A stretch of DNA of 64,000 bases. It comes from CAWHHZ01 sp963829355. GTDB lineage: Bacteria; Acidobacteriota; Thermoanaerobaculia; Gp7-AA8; JAHWKK01. Position numbers and translations under genes: made by a program. Positions within the stretch are counted from its first letter, which is position 1, and every line of letters starts with the position of its first letter. Location of the stretch: the NCBI GenBank assembly GCA_963829355.1, contig CAWHHZ010000014.1:283667-347666 (forward strand). Direction: 5' to 3'. Of the stretch, positions 55,440-63,982 are shown piece by piece. The notes beneath the pieces were generated by a model. That model was not told where the DNA came from and ran no database searches. It saw only the letters and a list, made by a program, of their open reading frames with translations.

Positions 55440-57345
55440 CTATCGCACGACGCCGGTCTCGAAGACCTTCGCGTCGATGAACAATTCGACGAGATCAGAG
55501 TCGAGCAGCCCGTCCCCCTTTTCCATCTGGAGGATGTCGAGTGCGCGGTCGGTGGGCACCGCCCTCTTGTAGGGCCGGTCCTTCGCGGTGAGCGCGTCGT
55601 AGATGTCGGAAACGGTCATCATCTTCGACTGGAGCGGGATACCGTCGGCATTCAGTCCCCGGGGATAACCACGGCCATTCAGCTTCTCGTGGTGAGCGTA
55701 GGCGTAAGCCGGAACATTCCGCAAGTTCCCTGGTCCACGGGATCTTCGACAGGAAGTGATACGTGTGCGTCACATGACTCTCGATCTCCCTGCGCTCTTC
55801 GGAGTCGAGACTCCCCTTGCGGATCGAAAGCATCTCGACTTCCTGGGGCGAGAGAAGTCGCTGCTCCTCACCGTTCCTGAGGGCGTAGGTCACTTCCGAA
55901 AGCGCCCGGAGAGCATCGAAGTTTCCCTCCGGGAGCACGGTCGGCTCGTTCGAGCTCGCCACCAGGTGCCAGTGTTCTTCGATCCCGCTGAGCTCGTCGC
56001 GAAGATCCTCATCAATCTCGCTCAGGAGACTCTCCAGCGCCTCACCACCTTCCTCGAGTGCTGCCTCGAGTCGCGCCCTGATCACCTCGGCCTCGCGCGC
56101 CTTCATCAGATAGTCGAATCGCGACTTCACGAGCTCGAACTGAAGCGGATAGAGCTTCTTCTGCTTGACGAGAACCTCCTCCCGCACCCCGACCTTGCCG
56201 AAGTCGTGCAGGAGCGACGCATACCGGATCTCCTTGATCTGTTCGCGGCTGAAGCGGGTATCGCGGAACGGACCCGACTCGAGTTTGTCCATGACCTCGG
56301 CGAGAGCAACGGTCAGATCGGCGACTCGCCCCGAATGACCGGAGGTCGTGGGATCCCGCTGCTCGATCGCGGTGACCGACGCAGTCACGAATCCTTCGAA
56401 GAGTTTCTCGATCGAGTCGTAAAGGATGTTGTTCTCTACCGCGACGGCTGCCTGACCCGCGAGCGACTGTGCGACGCTGATCGTGTGCTTGTCGAACGAG
56501 ATGACCTCGTCCTCGACATTCTCCTTCGACAGAGGCCCCGTCGATCCCTTCCGCCGCCGATTGATGAGCTGAAGGATTCCGATCAACTCCCCGCGGTGGT
56601 TCTTCATCGGTACGACGAGAAGCGATTTCGTGCGGTAGCCAGTCGCGTCGTCGAACGACCGGTTGATCGAGTACTCCACGTCGTCCGGCAGTTCGTATGC
56701 GTCGTCGATCACGAGTGTCTCTCCCGTGAGTGCGACGTAGCCCGCGAGACTCTTCTTGGTGATCGAGAGAATCTGCTCGGTAAAGTCCACCGAGATCGAG
56801 TCGTTCTGTGCGACTTTCCATCGCAGCCGCTCTTCTCCTTCCTCGTCCTCTCCGAGGAGGTAGAGCGAGCCGGCATCGGAACGCGTCAGCTCCCGCGTCT
56901 TTCTGAGGATCATGTCGATCAGGATGCCGTGGTCCCGCTGGGTCGACAGAGCGATGCCGATCTGGTTGATCTCCTGGATTTCCGATGTGCGCTCCTGAAG
57001 CCGCGCCTCGAGCTCTGCGCTTCTCTCGCGCTCCCTGAGCAGGAGAATTGCGCTTTCGATCGTCGCCATCAATACACGAGGACCAGCGTCCTCGGGAAGA
57101 GAAGCGAAGATCTCGGTCCCGGGACTCTGGGTGACCTCCTCATCCAGACCGATCCGAATGGCCAGCGACGGGCGTGGAAAATTCGAGCCGACCTCCCGCA
57201 GGGCGGAATCGAGAACGATGATGGCGGAACCATCTCCAGGCTCCGCGTCATCTGAGACGACGGGCTGGATGCGCCGCTGCTCCAGGAAAGCGCGTAGCTG
57301 GTCAAGGGGAAACGTGCGCGAGTGGATCAGCGTCAACTGACTCAT
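55440..57345 (-). CDS. GAF and HD-GYP domain protein, c-di-GMP phosphodiesterase-like (frameshifted)
   Basis: About 635 residues. An N-terminal receiver-like or regulatory region (1-110) and a coiled coil precede a GAF domain (about 140-310: DAGSLYLLGEDEEGEERLRW, KSLLVVPMKNHRGELIGILQ). The HD-GYP domain has SGHSGRVADLTVALAEVMD and LLHDFGKVGVREEVL. After an unusual helical insert of about 110 residues it resumes RREIESHVTHTYHFLSKIPW; the other frame then gives HHEKLNGRGYPRGL and SDIYDALTAKDRPYKRAV. One surplus base near 55718 explains the break. HD-GYP proteins hydrolyse c-di-GMP. The ATG follows GAGGG. Confidence 0.87.
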
Positions 57346-57499
57346 GACTGGCCCTCGATGGTTCTGCATTCGGCTAAGACTCGGAACGGCCATTCTGCCA
57401 CGGAAGGAGAACATTTTCGAGCGAGTTCAGAATGATATGCTCCCCAAAATTGTTGGACTGGTTGCACGAACTACAGCTCAAGCACCGCCGAAGGAGGCT

Positions 57500-58762
57500 A
57501 TGTTGGCACGTTACGAAACCGACAGAATTCAGGCAAAGTACCACGACGCGCTCGTCGGGTGGCAGAAGAAGAACTTCCCCGAGCTCGAGTTTCTCGAGAA
57601 GAACTGGTCGAACTACTTTGCCAAGCAGACCCCCTTCGAGCTCGTGGCAAAGATCGGAAAGCTGAAGGACGAATCGATCGAGTTCGGACGCTTCACAGGC
57701 AAGCCGAAAGTCGAACGAGCCGGCGACATGACCGGCAACATGTTCTATTCGGCCCGTGACATCGTCCGCGCCCAGGCGTCGACTGAGCTCGGTTCCATCC
57801 AGCAGCATCGCCTGACACTCGAGAAGGCACCGACTGACCAGATGAAGGTCTCGGTCCTTCGGATCATGGCCGAAGAGCTCCGCCACGCTTACCAGATGTT
57901 CTGGGTTCTGGCGCACGATCCGAGCTGGAAAAAGCCCGGTCATCCCGATATCGCGAAAGACACAATGGACGAGCTTCTCTCGATGGAGCTCGGCAACCAC
58001 GTTCTCGACGCCTTCAACATTCCTTTCAACAATTTCCTCGACAATGTGACCTTCGCAACGGTCATCGATCTGGTGGGCAAGTATCAGCTCGAGATGCAGA
58101 AGGTGTTCTCGTACGCTCCGATGGCGCGCTCGATGGGGCCGATGCTCTCCGAGGAGGGCTTCCATATCGGCTCCGGACGCAGCTTCCTCAAGGAAATCGC
58201 CGTGATGGCGACCGAGGGCAAGGGCGACTTCTCGATCGAGGACATTCAGCGCCACCTGAACCTCTGGGTCCCGCGTGGGGTCGAGATGTTCGGCAACGAG
58301 CGCGGCGGTGAAACTGCGATCGCCTTCGGGTTCAAGGACCGCAACAACGGCACGGCTCAGGGCGAGTACTACAACGAAGTCCGGGAGCTCCTCGAGCTCA
58401 TCAACGTCGCGATCGTTCAGGTGCGGGTCCCGGACATCTCGGCTCCGGACGCACGCTCACTCGTGCGTGAAGTCCAGGACACCGGAGAGGAACAGCAGGG
58501 CGTGAGGATGGAACACCTGCTGTATGTTCCCGATCTCAAGTTCTTCCGGCAGCGGGGAATGGAGGAGATCGTCTTCCTGCCGTACGACGTGCACGGCGAG
58601 ATGATCACGGAAGCAGGAAAACCTGCTCCCGGAGAGTCGTACGTCAGCTACCTCGGCACGACGCTGCCCGAGTACTTCCTCGAGACAACGGAGTTCGACA
58701 AGTACAAGAAGATGCTTCTCGGACGCGAAGAGCCAAGCCACGACCAGAGCTACGGCTGGTGA
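57500..58762 (+). CDS. BoxB/PaaA-like ferritin-fold diiron protein
   Basis: A 420-residue helical protein. Candidate diiron ligands stand in the ferritin-like pattern: E96 (STELGSIQQHR), E126 and H129 (MAEELRHAYQMF), and E219 and H222 (SEEGFHIGSG). This arrangement and length fit the benzoyl-CoA epoxidase (BoxB)/phenylacetyl-CoA oxygenase (PaaA) family, which insert oxygen into aromatic CoA thioesters. The C-terminal half, with its Tyr/Phe-rich blocks, is less familiar. No reductase, CoA ligase or ring-opening gene is nearby, so the substrate is uncertain. AAGGAGG lies close to the ATG at 57500; longer in-frame starts have no site. Confidence 0.75.
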   Translation: MLARYETDRIQAKYHDALVGWQKKNFPELEFLEKNWSNYFAKQTPFELVAKIGKLKDESIEFGRFTGKPKVERAGDMTGNMFYSARDIVRAQASTELGSIQQHRLTLEKAPTDQMKVSVLRIMAEELRHAYQMFWVLAHDPSWKKPGHPDIAKDTMDELLSMELGNHVLDAFNIPFNNFLDNVTFATVIDLVGKYQLEMQKVFSYAPMARSMGPMLSEEGFHIGSGRSFLKEIAVMATEGKGDFSIEDIQRHLNLWVPRGVEMFGNERGGETAIAFGFKDRNNGTAQGEYYNEVRELLELINVAIVQVRVPDISAPDARSLVREVQDTGEEQQGVRMEHLLYVPDLKFFRQRGMEEIVFLPYDVHGEMITEAGKPAPGESYVSYLGTTLPEYFLETTEFDKYKKMLLGREEPSHDQSYGW

Positions 58763-58807
58763 TACCAGCACAGCGCAGGCGGCGCTGTGGCCATTAGGTG
58801 TTCAAAC

Positions 58808-58935
58808 GACAGCCTCTGAGCCGAAGCGAAGGATCGCGTACGTCCTGACTCTAGCCGAACGTCGGGCCGGTAGGCTCCACGAGATCCTTCGATCGTCCTC
58901 CTCCCGCTTCCCGGGATCCGGCGGCTCAGGATGAC
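58808..58935. repeat. Palindromic repeat, module A, copy near the BoxB-like gene
   Basis: Left end CGACAGCCTCTGAGCCGAAG is slightly degenerate; interior and right end (GGCTCAGGATGAC) match copy 4. It lies between convergent genes. Confidence 0.75.
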
Positions 58936-58992
58936 AGTTCATTTCACTCCACTGGTGAAGCGAAGCCGCGCCATTCCCCCGCTCAGGATGAC
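58936..58992. repeat. Palindromic repeat, module B
   Basis: AGTTCATTTCACTCCACTGG, TGAAGCGAAGCCGCGCCATT and CCCCGCTCAGGATGAC. Its right end supplies the stop of the carbonic anhydrase gene. Confidence 0.75.
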
Positions 58993-59642
58993 CGCTTCTG
59001 CGTAGCGCGCTCCAGCGCTGCGTCGTAGAGAGGACCGAGCTCTTCGGGATTCGTGACGCACAGAGAGAGGTCCTTCAGCAGACCGTCGGCGATTCCATAG
59101 ATCCATCCGTGCACCGACAGGCGTTGGCCCCGATCCCAGGCAGCCTCGACGATCGTCGTCTGGCTGACATTCGCGACCTGTTCGAGAACATTCAGCTCGC
59201 ACAACCGTCGCCACTTCTCTTCCTCTGAATCGAGCCGGCGAAGCTCTTTTGCGTGCTTCCGCGCAACGTCGTTGACGTGATGGAGCCACTCGTCGATCAG
59301 TCCCAGCCGGGTCTGTCGCAGCGCGGCGAGCACGCCTCCACAGCCGTAGTGGCCGCAAACGATGATGTGCTCGACCTTCAGCACATCGACGGCATATTGC
59401 AGCACCGAAAGACAATTGATATCCGCGTGGGCTACGACGTTCGCGACGTTCCGGTGGACGAACAGATCGCCGGGCCGCAGATCGACGATCTGGTTGGCCG
59501 GCACGCGACTGTCCGAGCAACCGATCCAGAGATAGTCGGGCTCCTGCTGAGCGACCAGGCTCGAGAAGAACTCAGGATCACTCCCCTTCATCTTCTCGAC
59601 CCATCGCCTGTTGTTCAGAATCAGTTGTTCCAGAGTACGCAT
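58983..59642 (-). CDS. can: Beta-class carbonic anhydrase
   Basis: A 219-residue zinc enzyme: C42 and D44 in IGCSDSRVP, the FVHRNVANVV block, and H98 and C101 in CGHYGCGGV. These are the zinc and Asp-Arg dyad residues of beta carbonic anhydrases, which interconvert CO2 and bicarbonate in the cytosol. The ATG at 59642 follows GAGGGAG and nearly abuts the acid phosphatase gene upstream. The C-terminal Arg-Ser-Ser-stop lies inside a palindromic repeat. Confidence 0.95.
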   Translation of the reverse strand: MRTLEQLILNNRRWVEKMKGSDPEFFSSLVAQQEPDYLWIGCSDSRVPANQIVDLRPGDLFVHRNVANVVAHADINCLSVLQYAVDVLKVEHIIVCGHYGCGGVLAALRQTRLGLIDEWLHHVNDVARKHAKELRRLDSEEEKWRRLCELNVLEQVANVSQTTIVEAAWDRGQRLSVHGWIYGIADGLLKDLSLCVTNPEELGPLYDAALERATQKRSS

Positions 59643-59650
59643 CGTCTCCC

Positions 59651-60505
59651 TCAGTCCCTCTTTGGCTCCAGCGCTTCGTACAGAACATCGAGCCGCTGCT
59701 TCTTTGACTCGGGTCTGTCTGTCAGCAGTGAGCTCATCCATGATCCGTACGTCGGGTTCGGCACCATGAGCCATTGCCTGCCCCACCGGTCCCGGTTCGC
59801 CTCGATTAGTTGGCGGCGACTCTCGACGCCGCTCCAGGTGCGCGGAACGAAGTCGCCGAGATCATCTCCGATGAGCAGCAGAACGCGGAAGTCGCGGGCG
59901 ACGTGTGCGCGTCTCGGCGTCTTGTCCGACCCCCACCCCTCTCTCTCGTTCTTCGTCAGAACCGTGTCGATATCATCCCTTAACGGAAAGCCGGCCGATC
60001 GCAGGTTGCGCCGCGTCGCCGCCTCCTCCTCCGTGGTTCGATTGGTCACGTAGAAGATGGTGACGTTGCGGGACTCTGCCCAGCGGGCGAACTCATCCGC
60101 TCCGGGGACCGGCTCCGCTGCTGCCTGTTCGACCCACGCCCGCCAGGACTCGCCCGCAAACTCCTGATCGTCGAGTATCAGACGCGCCTGATATGGAGAG
60201 TTGTCGAGCACGGTGTCATCGACGTCAACGATCACCGCTGCCGGCATACCCTCTCCCGAGCCGTCCAATGCAGTCCAGCTCGCGTCATTCATCCCCTGCT
60301 CGACCAGAATCCTCGCCATCTGAAAGGTCTGCAGCGCACTCGCTTCGTACTCGGCCGCCGTCTGGAGGTAGAGCGTTGCGTCGAGATTCTCGTGCGTGCG
60401 AAGACAGTCGATTTCCGGGCATGATGGGGCCGGACGAACGGCAATGTCGTCGGAATGCGCGCACCCGAGCATGAGAAGAATGGCCAGGGAAACGTACAAC
60501 TTCAT
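59651..60505 (-). CDS. HAD acid phosphatase lipoprotein (class B/C, subfamily IIIB)
   Basis: A 284-residue lipoprotein lipidated at C15 (lipobox LMLGC). The HAD phosphatase motif I is AVIVDVDDTVLDNS with the Asp nucleophile; motif II is IFYVTNRTTEEE, and the motif III/IV acids are in LLIGDDLGDF. This is the pattern of e(P4)-like outer-membrane or periplasmic acid phosphatases that release phosphate from nucleotides and small esters. AAGGAG is six bases before the ATG. It probably shares a transcript with the carbonic anhydrase gene. Confidence 0.9.
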   Translation of the reverse strand: MKLYVSLAILLMLGCAHSDDIAVRPAPSCPEIDCLRTHENLDATLYLQTAAEYEASALQTFQMARILVEQGMNDASWTALDGSGEGMPAAVIVDVDDTVLDNSPYQARLILDDQEFAGESWRAWVEQAAAEPVPGADEFARWAESRNVTIFYVTNRTTEEEAATRRNLRSAGFPLRDDIDTVLTKNEREGWGSDKTPRRAHVARDFRVLLLIGDDLGDFVPRTWSGVESRRQLIEANRDRWGRQWLMVPNPTYGSWMSSLLTDRPESKKQRLDVLYEALEPKRD

Positions 60506-60663
60506 GAACTGCTCCTTTCGAGAAAAACGGCCTGGACGCGAATTCTGCCACATCGACCAAGCGCGGGGAACCGCAACCGTCTCGAATCGTGTTCCGCAGG
60601 AGCGCGAGCGGTGAAGATCACGGCGACTCGATACTGGCGAATGCATTGCAAAGCACATCCGCA

Positions 60664-61527
60664 ATGCGAGTCTCCATTCTTCTTCTGGCCCTCCTGTGTG
60701 TAAGCGGTTGCGCGGACGACAAGGCCCCACCTGTGTCAAACCGCCCTTCGAGCGCGACGCGAGCACGGAGCACGGTAACGAATACTGCGGAGGAGACAGC
60801 CGGACCATCCGCGCAGCCTCAGCGCCCGGACGTGAACGAAGGGAATGTCACGATCACCCGGCCGCTCGAAGGAGCTGTGGCGGAAGCAAATCCAATCCAC
60901 CTGGAGGGCACCGCACGCACGTTTGAGAACAACGTCGTCATTGAGGTATTGGACTCGGACGGTGATCAGATTCTCCAGACCTCGGCGACCGCCCAAGGTG
61001 ATCTCGGGAACTTCAATCCCTGGGCGAAAGACCTCTGGCTCACGGAATGGCCGGGAGAATCACTGACGATCCGCGCGCTCGAGTACTCCGCAAAGGACGG
61101 GACGATCCGGTCTTTTACGAGCGTGACTTTGAAGAACGGGATGGAGAAGCGGGAAGTGAGCCTCTATTTCCCAAACACCCGCCGCTCGTCAGATGACTGC
61201 TCGATCACGTACAAGGTCAACCACATCGTCCCGGGCTCGGTTGCGATGGCTCGTCTTCTGACGGAGGCTCTGATTGCCGGACCGACGCGATTCGAGCAGG
61301 CACAGGGGTTTTCATCGGAATTCCCCAGAGGAGCGCTGGTCGACTCGATCGACATCGACGGATCGACCGTGATCGTCGATTTCTCCCCTGAAATGCAGAA
61401 CGTCGGCGGTTCCTGTCGGGTGCAGGCGATCCGCACGTCGATGGAGAAAACACTCACGCAACTCCCCAACATCGACCGTGTGACGATCACCGCCGGAGGC
61501 AGTGAACCGCTCGCCCTCCAACCGTGA
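60664..61527 (+). CDS. Lipoprotein with Gmad2 and GerMN domains
   Basis: A 287-residue lipoprotein lipidated at C16 (lipobox VSGC). After a Ser/Thr/Pro-rich linker, residues about 70-165 are a Gmad2 Ig-like domain (ITRPLEGAVAEANPIHLEGT, NNVVIEVLDSDGDQI). Residues about 170-280 are a GerMN domain (VSLYFPNTRRSSDD, ARLLTEALIAGPT, VDFSPEMQNVGGSC). These domains occur in GerM/LpqB-type proteins that bind cell-wall or surface partners; the exact role is unknown. The ATG at 60664 is picked because it begins the lipoprotein signal. Confidence 0.82.
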   Translation: MRVSILLLALLCVSGCADDKAPPVSNRPSSATRARSTVTNTAEETAGPSAQPQRPDVNEGNVTITRPLEGAVAEANPIHLEGTARTFENNVVIEVLDSDGDQILQTSATAQGDLGNFNPWAKDLWLTEWPGESLTIRALEYSAKDGTIRSFTSVTLKNGMEKREVSLYFPNTRRSSDDCSITYKVNHIVPGSVAMARLLTEALIAGPTRFEQAQGFSSEFPRGALVDSIDIDGSTVIVDFSPEMQNVGGSCRVQAIRTSMEKTLTQLPNIDRVTITAGGSEPLALQP

Positions 61528-61572
61528 GAACCTGCACTCCGCCCGCTCGAAACTCTTTCCTCAAAATACCTT

Positions 61573-61696
61573 GTCATCCTGAGCCGCACGGAGCGCAGCG
61601 GAAGGACGGTCGAAGGATCGCGTACGGCCCGACTGTCAGGACGGAAAGAACGCGACAGTCAGGACCCACCCGATCCTTCGCTGCGCTCAGGATGAC
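61573..61696. repeat. Palindromic repeat, module A, last full copy
   Basis: GTCATCCTGAGCCGCACGGA to GCTGCGCTCAGGATGAC between the convergent Gmad2/GerMN and transketolase genes. A half copy (GTCATCCTGAGCCGCCGGAG) follows at 61721-61748. Confidence 0.8.
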
Positions 61697-61720
61697 AGCC
61701 CGTTCATCGTTCCGTTCTCT

Positions 61721-61748
61721 GTCATCCTGAGCCGCCGGAGCGCAGCGT
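61721..61748. repeat. Palindromic repeat, module A, left half only
   Basis: GTCATCCTGAGCCGCCGGAG plus CGCAGCG, then unrelated sequence. It ends 29 bases before the transketolase stop. Confidence 0.6.
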
Positions 61749-61776
61749 GGCCTCACCTGAAAAGATCCGGAGCGAT

Positions 61777-63882
61777 CTACCCCCTCCACTCCCGGATCGC
61801 TGCAACCACGGCCTCCGGAGTGAATCCCAGCTTCTCCGCGATCACCTTGTACGGCGCCGAGTGACCAAAGTCATCGATGCCGATCACGAGCGCGTCGCGA
61901 TTGACGAACTGATACCACCCTTGTGTGGAACCCGCCTCGATCGCGACCACCCGGCTCCTGTCCGAGCCAAGGACTTCGTCCTGATAAGCCTGATCCTGCT
62001 CCTTGAACAGCTCCAGACAGGGGGCTGAGACGACGCGGACATCAGTACCGCTCTCACCGAGCTTCTTCGCGGTCGCAACGGCGAGAGAAACCTCCGAGCC
62101 TGTTGCGATGATCGTCAGATCTCCCTGTGCGAACCCGCTCACCACGTAGGCTCCGCGCCACACCCCTTTCGCATCGTCGTCGCCGTGAGGCAGGGGCTCG
62201 AGCTTCTGACGCGTGAGTGCGAGAGCCACGGGCGAGGTCCGGTTGTTCATGGCCCAGGCCCACGACATCGCCACTTCCACAGCATCGGCCGGACGAAAAA
62301 CCTTGAGATTCGGCACCGCACGAAGAGACCAGAGCTGCTCGATCGGCTGGTGCGTCGGCCCGTCCTCTCCGAGAAACACCGAGTCGTGGGTGAACACGAA
62401 AATGGACGGAACCTTCATCAGCGCCGCGAGCCGGATCCCGGGACGCATGTAATCGGAGAAGATGAGGAACGTGCCCCCATAGGCGCGCCATGACCCGTAT
62501 ACAGTCATGCCATTGACGATCGCTGCCATGGCGTGCTCGCGTATCCCGAAATGGAGATTGCGCCCACCAAACACATCGAGCGCAGGCGGGCCGGCAACCT
62601 CGGAGGATCTCGCAATCCCAGTCGAGCTCTTGATCTCGGTGTTGTTCGAGGGTGCCAGATCCGCAGAGCCACCCGCGAGGAACGGTACCATTCGGGCAAT
62701 TTCCTGGATGACCTTCCCCGAGAGCGAACGTGTCGCGGCTGCTCCCTCGTTCTTCACGCTCTCCAGAAGCTCGTCCACCCAACCGGCAGGCATTTCCCGG
62801 CTCCAGAAGCTGTCCCAGATCGTGGCGAGCTGCGGCTGAGACGACCGCCACTCGTTCATCATCTTCGACCACTGCTTCCTCGATCGGGCGAGCTTCTTCG
62901 TCCGCTTACGGAACTCGTTCCGGACTTCGTCGGGAACGAAGAATGTCGGTTCCGCGGGCCATCCGAGGGCCTTCTTCGTCGCGGCCACTTCCTCGGCTCC
63001 GAGCGGGGCTCCGTGAACACCGGCGGTTCCGTGCATGTTCGGACTGCCCCATCCGATGACCGTCCGGCAGATGATCAGCGACGGCCGGTCGGACACCTTC
63101 TGACACTTCCGGATTGCCCGGCGGATCGCTGCCCGGTCGTGTCCATCGATCGCCAGAACGTGCCATCCATACGACTCGAACCGCTTTTTCACGTCCTCTG
63201 AGAAGGCGAGCTTCGTCTCACCCTCGATCGTGATCAGATTGTCATCGTAGAAATAGATGAGCTGTCCCAGTCCGAGATGACCGGCGATCGACGCAGCTTC
63301 AGACGAGATACCCTCCATCAGATCGCCATCTGAGCAGAAGGAGTAGATGTAGTGATCAATCGGCTGATGGGCCGCCGAGTTGAAACGCGCCGCCATCATC
63401 CTTTCGGCCAGCCCCATTCCGACTCCGTGCGCAAAGCCCTGCCCGAGCGGCCCGGTGGTGAGCTCGATTCCTGCAGCGTGGCCGTACTCGGGATGCCCTG
63501 CCGTCTTCGCTCCCCACTGCCGGAAATTCCGAAGCTCCTCCATCGTCATGTCCTCGTAGCCCGTCAGATGAAGAAGGCTGTAGAGGAGCATCGACGCATG
63601 ACCAGCCGAGAGGATGAAGCGGTCGCGGTTCACCCACTTCGGATCCTTCGGATCGTGCCGGAGAAACTCGGTCCAGAGAACGAACGCCATGTCGGCCATT
63701 CCCATCGGAGTTCCCGGATGACCGGAGTTTGCGGCCTCGACAGCGTCGACGGCGAGGAAGCGAATCGTGTTGACGCAGAGCGTCTCGAGCCGGTCTCTGC
63801 GATCGGCATTGCTCTCTTCGGCGACTTCGACTGCGGCTGCAGCTTCCGCCGCTGTTTGTTCGACGGAACGGGAATCGGACAT
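61777..63882 (-). CDS. tkt: Transketolase
   Basis: A 701-residue thiamine-diphosphate enzyme of full length. Key blocks: VEAANSGHPGTPMGMADMAF, ILSAGHASMLLYSLLHLTGY, TGPLGQGFAHGVGMG, the ThDP/metal motif FCSDGDLMEGISSEAASIAG, and in the second half GIREHAMAAIVNGMTVYGSW and FVFTHDSVFLGEDGPTHQP. It exchanges two-carbon units between ketose and aldose phosphates in the pentose-phosphate pathway. A 35-residue Ala/Glu-rich N-terminal tail precedes the usual start of the domain. GGAGG lies seven bases before the ATG. The frame is intact. Confidence 0.96.
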   Translation of the reverse strand: MSDSRSVEQTAAEAAAAVEVAEESNADRRDRLETLCVNTIRFLAVDAVEAANSGHPGTPMGMADMAFVLWTEFLRHDPKDPKWVNRDRFILSAGHASMLLYSLLHLTGYEDMTMEELRNFRQWGAKTAGHPEYGHAAGIELTTGPLGQGFAHGVGMGLAERMMAARFNSAAHQPIDHYIYSFCSDGDLMEGISSEAASIAGHLGLGQLIYFYDDNLITIEGETKLAFSEDVKKRFESYGWHVLAIDGHDRAAIRRAIRKCQKVSDRPSLIICRTVIGWGSPNMHGTAGVHGAPLGAEEVAATKKALGWPAEPTFFVPDEVRNEFRKRTKKLARSRKQWSKMMNEWRSSQPQLATIWDSFWSREMPAGWVDELLESVKNEGAAATRSLSGKVIQEIARMVPFLAGGSADLAPSNNTEIKSSTGIARSSEVAGPPALDVFGGRNLHFGIREHAMAAIVNGMTVYGSWRAYGGTFLIFSDYMRPGIRLAALMKVPSIFVFTHDSVFLGEDGPTHQPIEQLWSLRAVPNLKVFRPADAVEVAMSWAWAMNNRTSPVALALTRQKLEPLPHGDDDAKGVWRGAYVVSGFAQGDLTIIATGSEVSLAVATAKKLGESGTDVRVVSAPCLELFKEQDQAYQDEVLGSDRSRVVAIEAGSTQGWYQFVNRDALVIGIDDFGHSAPYKVIAEKLGFTPEAVVAAIREWRG

Positions 63883-63958
63883 CGTGAAACCTCCAGCTTT
63901 CGGGTGGGTCGGGGAAACAGCTACGGGCGCGCCGATTATACCGGGTCAGAGGAACGCT

Positions 63959-63982
63959 GACATTTCGCCTCCGGCGAATGTC
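63959..63982. terminator. Hairpin near the right edge
   Basis: GACATTTCGCC, TCC, GGCGAATGTC forms a stem of about ten pairs with a one-base bulge. It may end a gene lying beyond the right edge; no U-tract is visible. Confidence 0.3.

Noticed and set aside
1070..61748. Palindromic repeats as a CRISPR or integron cassette array
   Set aside because: Copies are scattered one by one at gene ends, with no spacers, cas genes or integrase.
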